A stretch of 64,000 nt of DNA from the NCBI GenBank assembly GCA_006226375.1, contig SBHC01000039.1:1-64000 (forward strand), read 5' to 3'. The notes under the pieces are model-generated. The model was not told the DNA's origin. It ran no database searches and saw nothing but the letters and a program-made list of their open reading frames with translations. This DNA is from Deltaproteobacteria bacterium. Its GTDB lineage: Bacteria; Myxococcota_C; UBA6777. Below, piece after piece: positions 43,776-54,075 of the stretch. The first letter of the stretch is position 1; each line of letters begins with the position of its first letter. The translations under genes were made by a program, and so were the position numbers.

Positions 43776-46082
43776 ATGCAAAACAGAAATGTTGGACCGT
43801 GTGGTCGTGTTGTTATGTGGGCTCTTTGTGCGTGTGTGGTGGGTGCTCTTTGGTGGAGCCAACCTGCAGCCGTCTCGGCCTACAAGTATCTTCGTACAGA
43901 GTCGAACGGTCGGGTGTATCATTGGAAACGCAACAAGTTTCCCGTGCAAATGATCCTCGACAATCGCACCGCTCGCAATCTGACCATTGGAGCGATTGAG
44001 CAGGTTGTGAATCTCTCGATGGGGACTTGGAACGCCGTTCCATGCTCGATCTCTGAGTTAAAGCTCAAAAGTGTTGCCGCTGGGAACAATGTTCCTGCTT
44101 ACGATGGCATCCATGTGATTAAGTTCCTCAATTCGGGCACGGAGTGGAAGTGGTCTGCGCAACAGGTCGCTCTCACCATTCAGTCTGTGAATTTGCAGAC
44201 TGGTGAGATCCTCGACGCTGACCTCGTCCTCAACGACTGGAAATTCAATTGGGGCGTAGACGGCAGCCAGGGCAAGTTTGATGTGCAGGCCACGATCACC
44301 CACGAGATGGGCCACGTTCTGGGTTTGGGTCACTCCCTCGACCAGGGTGCCTCTATGTACGCGTCGGCAAACACCGGTGAGACGTCCAAGCGTAACCTCA
44401 ACCAGGACGACCGCGACGGACTTTGCGCCTTGTATCCCGATCAGCCCTGTGAAGAAGGGAAGCTGATTGGCTCGGATCTGGTTTGCTACAACGGTCGACA
44501 AACGGCGATCTGCGCGCGTTATCACGAACTGTGCAAAGACTGCAGCCAAAACTCACACGCGGACTGCGGCGGAGAGAAAGACTTTTGCTTGAATCTCAGC
44601 GAGAAGATGGTGTGCGGTTGGGACTGCAGCAACAACAAACCCTGCCCAGGTGGATACACCTGTGTTCCTGTACAAGAGCAGCAAAACGGTCAACCTGTCA
44701 CTGTGGGCCAAAACTGTGTGCCCGATAGCCGAAGTTGCGTTAACGCAGCGAAGCCTCCTTGCTGTCGAGACAACAACGACTGCTTGCCCGGCTTCTCCTG
44801 CTCCGGTGGGAACTGCCTTCAAGCCCAAACCTGCGCCAAAGAAGGGCAGGCCTGCGCTGGCCAAAGTAGCTGCTGTACCGATCTCTTGTGTGTGAACGCG
44901 AGCAACACCGGTGGGATGTGCCGAACCAAGTGTGATCCTCTCAAACCCCGATGCAACGGAACCTTTCGCTGTGCTGTTGCAGATGGTAACGCCTTCAAAG
45001 AAGGGGCGTGTGTTCCTCCCAGGAACGGCGGCAAAGAGAACGCTGCCTGCGACGCTAACAACCCCTGTGAGTATGAGTTGGGTTGTGACCCCAAAGACAG
45101 CCGCTGTCGGTTCTTCTGCCGTGTGAATGAGGCAAGCAACTGTCCGGCCGGCTCCCGCTGTGTGGCGGTGTCGCAGAACTCCGACGTGGGTCTTTGCTAC
45201 AAGGAAACCGCGGCTCGTGACTGCACCGGCAGCGCCGATTGTGCTACGGGACAAGCCTGCGTCAACAAGAAGTGCGGCCCCTGTGTGAATGACAACGACT
45301 GCATCAACCGTCCTGTCCATCAGTGTGTGCAGAGCAAGTGCTTGCAAACGTGTACAGTGTCGGCGGAGTGTCCGACCCAACATCGGTGCGACAAGGGCCT
45401 CTGTCAGCCGGGTACATTCTGTACAGCGGACAAAGACTGTGGGAACGGTGAGATCTGTAACCAGAGCATCTGTATGCCCGCTGGAACGGGCGGGTGCAAA
45501 AGTGATCAAGATTGTGCGGCCGGTCAGCGCTGTGGTACCGATGGCTTGTGCCAGGCTTCGGATGCCTGCAACAACAAATGCAACTACCAGACCGAAAGCT
45601 GCACAGCAGGGAAGTGTGTTCCCCGTACATGTTCGTCCAGCGCGGAGTGCGGCCAGGGGTTGATCTGTCGGAACAGTCGGTGTGAGGCTGAAGTGACCAA
45701 CTGTGGAGGCCAAGGACCTTGTCCTGCTGGCCAACTGTGCGACAACAACCGCTGTGTGGGCGATCTTGGCTACGCTTGCCTGGGGGATGAAAACTGCGCG
45801 GCAGGGTTGACCTGTGCGCAGGGTGGCAACGTTCGGTTGTGCGCCAAGGTCTGCGATCCGGCGCAATCCAAAGCTTGTCCCGACGGCTATTTCTGCACCA
45901 AGCTCGCTGGCATCGGTGCAGGATGTTGGCCTGCCACTCGCTCAGAGTGCAAGACCAACGGCAACTGTACCCCCAAAGGTGAAGGTTGCAGTTGCTCGGC
46001 TACAGGTCCGCAACCTATGTTAGAGTTGCTTGTGTTGGCTTGCTTGCTCTTGCTCGTCAACGCTCGACGTCGCTTCGTGTAA
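43776..46082 (+). CDS. Matrixin-family metalloprotease with Cys-rich repeats and MYXO-CTERM sorting signal
   Basis: 768 residues. Signal peptide (about 1-35). Metzincin zinc motif HEMGHVLGLGH (176-186) with Met194 as the Met-turn (GASMYA). After the catalytic domain, from about 225 to 730, come Cys-rich disulfide modules like those of the lipoproteins at 12.5-16 kb. The end (about 735-768) has a CSCS motif, a hydrophobic helix (MLELLVLACLLLLV) and an Arg cluster (NARRRFV), the MYXO-CTERM layout recognised by myxosortase, giving surface anchoring. AAGGA lies 8 bases before the ATG. Inferred role: surface protease for prey or matrix degradation. Confidence 0.93.
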   Translation: MQNRNVGPCGRVVMWALCACVVGALWWSQPAAVSAYKYLRTESNGRVYHWKRNKFPVQMILDNRTARNLTIGAIEQVVNLSMGTWNAVPCSISELKLKSVAAGNNVPAYDGIHVIKFLNSGTEWKWSAQQVALTIQSVNLQTGEILDADLVLNDWKFNWGVDGSQGKFDVQATITHEMGHVLGLGHSLDQGASMYASANTGETSKRNLNQDDRDGLCALYPDQPCEEGKLIGSDLVCYNGRQTAICARYHELCKDCSQNSHADCGGEKDFCLNLSEKMVCGWDCSNNKPCPGGYTCVPVQEQQNGQPVTVGQNCVPDSRSCVNAAKPPCCRDNNDCLPGFSCSGGNCLQAQTCAKEGQACAGQSSCCTDLLCVNASNTGGMCRTKCDPLKPRCNGTFRCAVADGNAFKEGACVPPRNGGKENAACDANNPCEYELGCDPKDSRCRFFCRVNEASNCPAGSRCVAVSQNSDVGLCYKETAARDCTGSADCATGQACVNKKCGPCVNDNDCINRPVHQCVQSKCLQTCTVSAECPTQHRCDKGLCQPGTFCTADKDCGNGEICNQSICMPAGTGGCKSDQDCAAGQRCGTDGLCQASDACNNKCNYQTESCTAGKCVPRTCSSSAECGQGLICRNSRCEAEVTNCGGQGPCPAGQLCDNNRCVGDLGYACLGDENCAAGLTCAQGGNVRLCAKVCDPAQSKACPDGYFCTKLAGIGAGCWPATRSECKTNGNCTPKGEGCSCSATGPQPMLELLVLACLLLLVNARRRFV

Positions 46083-46194
46083 ATGGCATGCTTGTAAAGG
46101 TTGACAGTGTCGTCCGGTAACGCAATCGTTCGGAGAAACGTCATTGTGTAAAAGACGAGCTGTGGTTTTCCTGTTGGATGGAGTCAAAGTGACT

Positions 46195-46899
46195 ATGAAA
46201 TCAAATCTTTCGTTCTCGTCGCTGGCTATGAAATGGACCAGCCTTGTGTTCGGTGTGGGCTTGCTTCTTGGGGCCTGGTCTTCGGTCGCTCACGCTACGA
46301 TCGTTCTGCAGCTTTCGGATCAGCAAATGGCCGTACAAGCCAACCGTATCGTGCACGGCAAAGTGGTTCGCAAATACAGCCAGTGGGTGAAGAAAGAGCG
46401 TCGGATCTACACGTACATCACGATCGCAGCGTTGTCTCATGTGAAAGGCGCTGCCAAGCAAGAAGTGGTGATCCGTCAGGTCGGGGGGACTGCCAACGGT
46501 CTGGGTATGCATGTCCCTGGTTCGGCGAAGTTTGAGCTGGGTGAGGAGGTCTTCGTCTTTCTGGAGAAGTCTCGCGTGTCGTCCCACCATCTGGTGATGG
46601 GGATGTCCTACGGGAAATTCCGCGTGGTGACCGACGCAAAGACGCAGGTCAAGATGTTGAAACGCGATCTTCACGGTGTCTCTTTGGCCGTATGGGACGC
46701 TCAGAAGAAGATGCACATCAAGCACGCGACGCCCGAGATGCTTAAGCTCAAGCCCATGACGACGTTTGTGACCCAGATCCAAACGTACCTCAAGGCTGCA
46801 ACTGTGAAAACTCCAACGCTGAAGACGCCGACCGTAAAGCGTCCTACGTTGCAGACCCAGCCTCGTCCCACCGTCCCACAACCCACACCCAAGCGATAA
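46195..46899 (+). CDS. Small exported protein linked to the matrixin, unknown function
   Basis: About 234 residues from the ATG at 46195; a GTG at 46189 is possible, GGAG lying upstream of both. Signal peptide about 1-33 (ends AHA). The mature part (IVHGKVVRKYSQWVKKERRIYTYITIAALSHVKG, then VIRQVGG, and GEEVFVFLE) is a beta-rich pattern I have seen beside matrixins in myxobacteria, with no assigned function. The C-terminus has a Thr/Pro/Lys repeat (VKTPTLKTPTVKRPT). cmk starts 7 bases after its stop, so it may be co-transcribed with cmk as well as with the protease. Confidence 0.7.
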   Translation: MKSNLSFSSLAMKWTSLVFGVGLLLGAWSSVAHATIVLQLSDQQMAVQANRIVHGKVVRKYSQWVKKERRIYTYITIAALSHVKGAAKQEVVIRQVGGTANGLGMHVPGSAKFELGEEVFVFLEKSRVSSHHLVMGMSYGKFRVVTDAKTQVKMLKRDLHGVSLAVWDAQKKMHIKHATPEMLKLKPMTTFVTQIQTYLKAATVKTPTLKTPTVKRPTLQTQPRPTVPQPTPKR

Positions 46900-46906
46900 G
46901 GTCCCT

Positions 46907-47581
46907 ATGATTGTTACATTGGATGGTACGGCAGGGGTTGGGAAAAGCTCTGTCGCTCGTGCAATTGCCAAGGCCCTGGAGATCACGTACATCGACACAG
47001 GCGCGATGTTTCGGGGCGTCGCGCTTGCAGCCCAGCGACGCCATGTCGATTGGCGAGATGCGGATGCCATGGCCGCCTTGCTGCCTAAGATTCAGCTCAC
47101 CTTTGACCGCGTGGATGGAGCCAACCATTTGTTCCTCAACGGTGAGGATGTGGAGTCGTTGATCCGCTCTCCCGAGATGAGCCAGGGTGCCTCCGCTGTG
47201 GGCGTGTTGCCAGCAGTCCGAACGTTTTTGTTGGGGTTGCAGCGAGGAATGGCGCAGTCCGGCTCTGTGGTGCTGGAAGGGCGAGACACCGGAACGGTTG
47301 TGTTTCCCAACGCCGATCACAAGTTCTACCTGGAAGCTTCGGCAGAAGTTCGCGCCAAGCGGCGATGGAGCCAGCTGCAAGAGAAAGGGCAACCTTCGCC
47401 ATCGGTGGATGAACTCAAGGCCCAGATCGAAGCGCGCGACAAACAAGACACAGAGCGCGACATCGCGCCGTTGTGTTGTGCTGAGGATGCGGTTCGGGTC
47501 GACACATCCCACCGGACTTTGGATGAAGTGATCGATCACATCCTTCAGACGATCCGTGAACGTTCGGCTCGTGCAACCTGA
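46907..47581 (+). CDS. cmk: Cytidylate kinase
   Basis: 224 residues. Phosphorylates CMP/dCMP to the diphosphates. P-loop DGTAGVGKSS (6-15), the family block YIDTGAMFRGVAL (28-40), EGRDTGTVVFP (about 124-134, containing the CMP-binding region) and the lid RDKQDTERDIAPL. Together with rpsA and ihfB downstream it keeps the cmk-rpsA-ihfB order known from enterobacteria. Starts 7 bases after the preceding exported protein. Confidence 0.95.
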   Translation: MIVTLDGTAGVGKSSVARAIAKALEITYIDTGAMFRGVALAAQRRHVDWRDADAMAALLPKIQLTFDRVDGANHLFLNGEDVESLIRSPEMSQGASAVGVLPAVRTFLLGLQRGMAQSGSVVLEGRDTGTVVFPNADHKFYLEASAEVRAKRRWSQLQEKGQPSPSVDELKAQIEARDKQDTERDIAPLCCAEDAVRVDTSHRTLDEVIDHILQTIRERSARAT

Positions 47582-47734
47582 TGCAACGTTCCAAGGAGAG
47601 AGAACCCTCCAAAACTGCTGCAAAAAGAGCGCTTGTCCTGTGATTTGAGGTCACACTTGAGGGTAGGAACCCCGTACCGTGTCGCAAACCGAGGGCAACC
47701 ACACATTTTTCCTTAGAATTTCGATAAAAATGCC

Positions 47735-47763
47735 TTGACGAACCCAATCTCGGAAGCTATAGT
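47735..47763 (+). promoter_or_regulatory. Strong sigma70-type promoter of rpsA
   Basis: TTGACG (47735-47740), a 17-base spacer and TATAGT (47758-47763). One mismatch from consensus in each hexamer, ideal spacing. Transcription should start near 47770, leaving a leader of about 277 bases before rpsA. Confidence 0.75.
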
Positions 47764-47769
47764 TTCAGC

Positions 47770-48046
47770 CCCGTTGGAGCCAAAGTCCCTGAAATTGGAC
47801 TTAAAGCGAGGATCGCAAGGGCGCAAGTCCGCGATCAACCAATGGAAGTACTCTGCTGGTAATGCAGAGGAACCTGACAAGCAAGCGTTCAATAAGGACC
47901 GGGTCGTTGCATGGTTGTGTGAACCCTTACCGGCCATGCAAAGATACCGGCATACTTTTGTGAGTTTCTCACTTGTTCACTTTCTATCGCATTCTTAAGA
48001 ATGCATCTTTCAGCGAAAAGGTAACGCGAAAAGGGACAGAAACAGT
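47770..48046 (+). ncRNA. Structured 5' leader of rpsA (candidate cis-regulatory RNA)
   Basis: No coding frame is credible in this stretch. Perfect complementary pairs: AAGTCC/GGACTT (47783-47788, 47797-47802); GATCGC/GCGATC (47811-47816, 47831-47836); CTCTGC/GCAGAG (47851-47856, 47864-47869); TTGCATGG/CCATGCAA (47907-47914, 47934-47941); and a 16-base palindrome GCATTCTTAAGAATGC (47989-48004). A second AAGTCC (47825-47830) sits in the loop of the second hairpin and could compete for GGACTT, giving mutually exclusive folds. S1 is known to repress its own synthesis through its leader in other bacteria; this form is not one I recognise. Confidence 0.55.
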
Positions 48047-49813
<1,767 letters not shown>

Positions 49814-49823
49814 AAGACACATC

Positions 49824-49880
49824 GGAGACCCACCGAAGCCGACCTCCGGTGGGTCTCTTTGTCTCTTTCTCTTTCTTTTT
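49824..49880 (+). terminator. Rho-independent terminator of rpsA
   Basis: GAGACCCACCG (49824-49834) and CGGTGGGTCTC (49846-49856) form a perfect 11-base stem with an 11-base loop, followed by a pyrimidine/T-rich tract that ends in TTTTTT (to about 49880). Ten bases after the rpsA stop. Confidence 0.92.
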
Positions 49881-49992
49881 TCTACCACATGGATACATGC
49901 GCCAAGGGCAGACACATCACCACGTGTCCTCGGGACTCTCTCGCCCTTGGATCTGCCATGAACCCTCAACCGCTGGATAAAGGAGTGGTTTC

Positions 49993-50277
49993 GTGACAAA
50001 AAGTGAATTGATTGCAGCAATGAGCGAAAAGCGTCGTGACATCTCGAAGAAAGACATCGAGATGGTGGTCAACACCATTTTTGACAGCATGCGACAAGCT
50101 TTGATCGACAACGACCGCATCGAAATTCGTGGCTTTGGTAGCTTCACCATCAAGCACCGTGAAGCCCGTCAGGGTCGTAACCCCAAGACTGGTTCTTCCG
50201 TGTCCATCCCCTCCAAGCGCGTGCCCTTCTTCACCGTGGGGAAAGAGCTTCGTGAGCGCGTGAACAACGGACAATAA
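49993..50277 (+). CDS. ihfB: Integration host factor beta-like / HU-family DNA-binding protein
   Basis: 94 residues, the normal size. GTG start, with AAGGAG 7 bases upstream. Family marks: RIEIRGFGSF (43-52), the arm tip RNPKTG (62-67) with the intercalating Pro, and VPFFTVGKELRERVN at the end, which is closer to IHF-beta (HimD) than to HU. Bends DNA. Position after rpsA supports ihfB. No partner ihfA is seen in the window, so it might act as a homodimer or with a partner elsewhere. Confidence 0.88.
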   Translation: MTKSELIAAMSEKRRDISKKDIEMVVNTIFDSMRQALIDNDRIEIRGFGSFTIKHREARQGRNPKTGSSVSIPSKRVPFFTVGKELRERVNNGQ

Positions 50278-50297
50278 TTCCTCTCTGTTCCCCCACC

Positions 50298-50312
50298 AAC
50301 CCTTCTTGGGTT
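50298..50312 (+). terminator. Possible weak terminator of ihfB
   Basis: AACCC (50298-50302) and GGGTT (50308-50312) around a 5-base loop, followed by the pyrimidine-rich CCTTCGTTCCTTCTC. Only five pairs and few consecutive T residues. Confidence 0.35.
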
Positions 50313-50367
50313 CCTTCGTTCCTTCTCTTCTGTTCCTTCTCTTTCCAAAACACCGATTCTTCCGAGC

Positions 50368-50385
50368 GATAGAACCCGTTCTATC
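50368..50385. promoter_or_regulatory. 8-2-8 palindrome, candidate TetR operator
   Basis: GATAGAAC-CC-GTTCTATC is a perfect dyad of 18 bases that ends 12 bases upstream of the -35 hexamer of the predicted tetR promoter. Size and symmetry fit a TetR-dimer site; no other copy was noticed in the window. Confidence 0.5.
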
Positions 50386-50397
50386 TGCAAACTCCCA

Positions 50398-50426
50398 TTG
50401 CCATGCTCTTAACGTTGCGGTACTCT
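50398..50426 (+). promoter_or_regulatory. Predicted promoter of the tetR-DUF3604 operon
   Basis: TTGCCA (50398-50403), a 17-base spacer and TACTCT (50421-50426), about 40 bases before the ATG at 50467. Confidence 0.5.
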
Positions 50427-50466
50427 GTCCGCTCCTTATGAGTGTTGTTTTCAATCCAAGGGATGA

Positions 50467-51117
50467 ATGATGATTGATAGAGAAAAGTTATTCTCCGAGG
50501 AGCGCTCGCGTCGCATCTTGGAGACCGCCATTGAGCTGGCCGAGAAAGGTGGCTTTTCCGCTGTACGTTTGCGCGATGTTGCTGAGCAGGCAGGAGTTGC
50601 TTTGGGCACTGTGTACAAGCGGTTTCAGAGCAAAGAAGACATGCTTGTGGCCGCGCTCGAAATGCAGATGGAAGACCTGGAAAGTCATGTCATCACCGAG
50701 CATATTTCAGGGGACAACCCTGTGGAGCGCGCAGTGTCGTTGCTCACGCTGTTTACCGCGTGGTTTTGCAGTCGTCCCAAGCTCGCTCGGGCTGTGCTCC
50801 GGGCGATGGCTGCTGGTGAGCCTGCACTGAGCGATAAAATTGTGTCCTTCCAGAAGCGCGTGGATGCCTTCATTGTGGGTGCTTTGCGAAACGAAGACCC
50901 CACACCCTGGCTCTCAGTGGAAGAAGAATTGCCACTGAAGGACGAAGAGATTCAGCTGGCTCACATGATCCAAAGCCTGTGGTTTGCCACGATGGTTGGA
51001 TGGTCTGCGCGCTTGTATACAGAAAAAGAAGTGGTCCGACAGGTGGAAGAAGCGACTTGGATGCTGGTCTTGGGGCAGGAGGCTCACCTCAAACGAAAGG
51101 AAGAAGCGAACTCATGA
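50467..51117 (+). CDS. TetR-family transcriptional regulator
   Basis: 216 residues from tandem ATG codons at 50467/50470. N-terminal helix-turn-helix (about 17-62): RILETAIELAEKGGFSAVRLRDVAEQAGVALGTVYKRFQSKEDML has the usual GVxxGTxYxxFxSKE pattern. The C-terminal ligand domain is not assigned. The stop overlaps the next ATG (ATGA), so the DUF3604 lipoprotein is translationally coupled and probably its regulatory target or ligand source. It may autoregulate through the palindrome upstream. Confidence 0.92.
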   Translation: MMIDREKLFSEERSRRILETAIELAEKGGFSAVRLRDVAEQAGVALGTVYKRFQSKEDMLVAALEMQMEDLESHVITEHISGDNPVERAVSLLTLFTAWFCSRPKLARAVLRAMAAGEPALSDKIVSFQKRVDAFIVGALRNEDPTPWLSVEEELPLKDEEIQLAHMIQSLWFATMVGWSARLYTEKEVVRQVEEATWMLVLGQEAHLKRKEEANS

Positions 51118-53126
51118 GATCCAAACGTTCGTTGTGGTGGTCCCTTGCTTGTTTGTTTGTGGGCCTTGTGATGGCGTCGAGTTGCCAGCAACCAACCACC
51201 ACGAACGAGCCTCCCGAGCGGCGTCCTCCTGAACGTCGTACTCCCGAACGCGTGCAATATACGGAAGACCGCAAACCCTGCACCGATTACCAACCGTTGC
51301 GTCGACCGATGTTTGGAGATCTTCACGTGCACGGTGGCGACTCCTTCGACGCCTGGGCCTACCAAACCAAAGCCACACCCGGTGATATCTACCAGTTTGC
51401 CCAAGGCAAGCCGATGGACATTCCTCCCTTCGACAAGGACGGGAAAGGTCGCATCGTTCAACTCAAACGGCCCCTCGACTTTGCCGCAGTGACCGAACAC
51501 GCCGAGTTCTTGGGTGAGGTGAACCTGTGCCGCACTGAGGGCAGTCCTGCGTACAACAGCGAGACTTGTGTCAAATACCGCAAGCGCGACTCCAACAGCG
51601 TCATCAACTTTGGCGTACAGCTAACACACGATGGACCTGATCCTGTGCGTATCCAGTCGATCTGTGGCGCCGATGGCAAGCAATGTCTCGACGTCGCCAA
51701 GCAACGCTGGGACATGCTGAAGAAGGCCGCACAGGAACACTACGATCGCACAGAGTCCTGCAAGTTTGTAGCTTTTGCGGGCTACGAATATGCGACAACA
51801 CCGGGCCTCAGTAACTTGCACCGGAATGTCATTTTTCGGAACAACAACACCACCGAGTTACCCATCTCATTCTACGAGCAGCCCTCCGCCTTTGGACTGT
51901 GGATGGCTCTCAAGCAACAATGCCTTGACCCGAACAAGGGGTGCGATGTGTTGACCATCGGTCACAACTCCAACTTGAGCAACGGCAAGATGTTTGCGCT
52001 CTCGTATCCGACCGACCCGACGTTTGGAGGCGATATGGCAGCGGCCCTGCTGCGCGCCCGGCTGGAACCGTTGATTGAAATTGTACAACACAAGGGCAGT
52101 ATGGAGTGCCGCAACGGCTTCTCGTTGGTGAATGGAGCCCCCGATCCTTTGTGCGGTTTTGAAAAGCTTCGTCCTGGCAAGGTGGAAGATTGCAAAGAAG
52201 GCACCGGCAGTTTGGGGATGCGACTTGGGGGTTGTATGTCCCGGCTTGATTTCTCCCGCTACATCTTTGAGGCCGGCCTTGAAGAACAGCAACGGTTGGG
52301 TGCCAATCCATACCACATGGGTGTGGTCGGGGCCACCGACACCCACAACGGTTTGGCCGGATACACCGAAGAGTACAACTATGTAGGTCACATCGGAAAC
52401 GTCGATGACACCCCCGAAAAGCAGCTCAGCAAAGGCAACATCACCCACGATGGGTTTATCAACAACCCTGGAGGACTCGCCGTCGCATGGGCCGAGGAAC
52501 GCTCACGGGATGCCATCTTCAACGCCTTTCAACGGCGTGAAACCTACGCAACCAGCGGTACACGCATTGTCCTGAGACTGTTCGGTGGTTGGTCGTACAG
52601 CGACAACATCTGCGGCGGTGGTGACGAAGCTCTTGCCCAAGAAGGCTATGACAAAGGCTCCCCCATGGGTTCGGTCTTCCCAGAGAAACCGGGCGACGCG
52701 AAAGCACCCGTTCTGGTGGTTGTGGCGCAACAAGATCTCGGCACGAGCGAACATCCAGGAACTCCGCTGCAGCAAATTCAAATCATCAAAGGTTGGGTGG
52801 GTCCCGACGGTCGCTCTCGTGAGAAGGTGTTTGTTGTGGCTGGAAAAGCCGACAACGGCGCCTCTGTTGATACACAAACGTGTCAGCGCAAAGGAGACGG
52901 GGAGAAGCGACTGTGTGCGCGCTGGGTGGATCCTGAGTTTGACCCTACAGTTCCGACGTTTTACTACGCACGTGTGTTGGAGAATCCGACCTGTCGCTGG
53001 AGCACCTACAAGTGCAATACCTTCGCCAAAGACAAGCGCCCTCCAATGTGCGATGACCCCCAGTTCCCGAAAGTGATCCAGGAACGAGCGTGGTCGTCTC
53101 CCATTTGGTACAAGCCCAAACCCTAG
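51114..53126 (+). CDS. DUF3604-family PHP-like lipoprotein
   Basis: 670 residues. N-terminal signal ends MASSC, a possible lipobox (a Ser sits at the -2 and -1 positions). A Pro/Glu/Arg linker (PPERRPPERRTPER) follows. The DUF3604 core has metal-binding PHP-type motifs: FGDLHVHGGDSFDAW (about 62-76), AAVTEHAEF, VAFAGYEYA and GATDTHNGLAG, ending IWYKP. DUF3604 proteins are PHP-superfamily members of uncertain activity, often exported. The 4-base overlap with tetR indicates one operon. Several Cys suggest disulfides. Confidence 0.85.
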   Translation: MRSKRSLWWSLACLFVGLVMASSCQQPTTTNEPPERRPPERRTPERVQYTEDRKPCTDYQPLRRPMFGDLHVHGGDSFDAWAYQTKATPGDIYQFAQGKPMDIPPFDKDGKGRIVQLKRPLDFAAVTEHAEFLGEVNLCRTEGSPAYNSETCVKYRKRDSNSVINFGVQLTHDGPDPVRIQSICGADGKQCLDVAKQRWDMLKKAAQEHYDRTESCKFVAFAGYEYATTPGLSNLHRNVIFRNNNTTELPISFYEQPSAFGLWMALKQQCLDPNKGCDVLTIGHNSNLSNGKMFALSYPTDPTFGGDMAAALLRARLEPLIEIVQHKGSMECRNGFSLVNGAPDPLCGFEKLRPGKVEDCKEGTGSLGMRLGGCMSRLDFSRYIFEAGLEEQQRLGANPYHMGVVGATDTHNGLAGYTEEYNYVGHIGNVDDTPEKQLSKGNITHDGFINNPGGLAVAWAEERSRDAIFNAFQRRETYATSGTRIVLRLFGGWSYSDNICGGGDEALAQEGYDKGSPMGSVFPEKPGDAKAPVLVVVAQQDLGTSEHPGTPLQQIQIIKGWVGPDGRSREKVFVVAGKADNGASVDTQTCQRKGDGEKRLCARWVDPEFDPTVPTFYYARVLENPTCRWSTYKCNTFAKDKRPPMCDDPQFPKVIQERAWSSPIWYKPKP

Positions 53127-53160
53127 AGCACGTTTCAAATGTTAAGCAGGTGGAGCTTGT

Positions 53161-53790
53161 CTACCAGCGGATGTGTAGGTCCGAAGAGGTGGGGGTAAGA
53201 AGCTGGGCATGGACGGTGGCGTTTCGGCGATCGGCGAGGACCATCACGCTGCGCAAAGCCATCACCTGTACCAGCTGCCAGATGGGATTTCCAAACAGGC
53301 GCGCACCTTCCACACGAATGCTTGCTTTGCCCCAGCCGACCTTGGATGATGCGGAGCCCATGGTGTAGAGCTGGCCGTGTACACGTCGAGCCAAGCGTAA
53401 GATCAGTTGAGGTCCCAGTCGCTTGGCCCAGGCTTGGGCTTTTCCGTCGTCGTGGCGAAGTCCGTCCTCGCGCAGGTATTGTTCAAAGAGCAAGGGGTCG
53501 CCATCGCAGCAGTCGTAGAGGATGGCGTCGGTTAACCGGATCTGGTACGACGAGGGGTACCAGCCCTGATCATCGGGCTCTTCTGGAAGAATGTCTTCGG
53601 TGAGGCCTGTCGTCTCTCGCAGCTGCTGAAGGACTTCATCTCCCCACCTCCGCCGGATATTGGAGGCCCAGTTTCGCAGCAACGCGCCGCGCGAATTCCC
53701 CTCCAGAGCGCTCATTTGTTCCAGGCTCCAGCGGGGCTTTTGGGCCAATTCTTCCAGTGTGAAACGCTCGTTCAACAAACCGATTCCCAT
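53161..53790 (-). CDS. Unknown protein, weak resemblance to DUF2378 (TIGR02265)
   Basis: 209 residues, ATG at 53790 with AGGA 5 bases upstream. Parts such as QGWYPSSYQIRLTDAIL and a following acidic/helical stretch recall the myxobacterial DUF2378 paralog family, but the match is weak. C-terminal half (LGPQLILRLARRVHGQLYTMGSASSKVGWGKASIRVEGARL) is basic with beta-strand character. No signal peptide or TM helix. Convergent with the DUF3604 gene (34 bases). Confidence 0.55.
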   Translation of the reverse strand: MGIGLLNERFTLEELAQKPRWSLEQMSALEGNSRGALLRNWASNIRRRWGDEVLQQLRETTGLTEDILPEEPDDQGWYPSSYQIRLTDAILYDCCDGDPLLFEQYLREDGLRHDDGKAQAWAKRLGPQLILRLARRVHGQLYTMGSASSKVGWGKASIRVEGARLFGNPIWQLVQVMALRSVMVLADRRNATVHAQLLTPTSSDLHIRW

Positions 53791-54075
53791 ACCATTCCTA
53801 CCGTTCCATTACCAAGCATCTGTCGGCGGAATCTCTCGTCAAGGATGCTTCTTCACTATCGCAACATACATGCTGTTTTCTCAGCGAGCCTTCGCCAAGA
53901 TGGGGAATTGTACACAACTCCCGCTTCCTTGCAAAGGAAAACACAACGTTGTGGTGCTCAAACACTCCAGTTGCCATGAATCTGTCGATAATTTAGGACC
54001 CTCTGCCTCTTGACGAAACGTTTCATTCCACGTACCACTAGTATAAATGTCACACTTGCAGAGGGATACAAGGTT

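Noticed and set aside
44553-45866. Minus-strand frame over the matrixin Cys region
   Set aside because: Antisense to a protease with an intact zinc motif and sorting signal.
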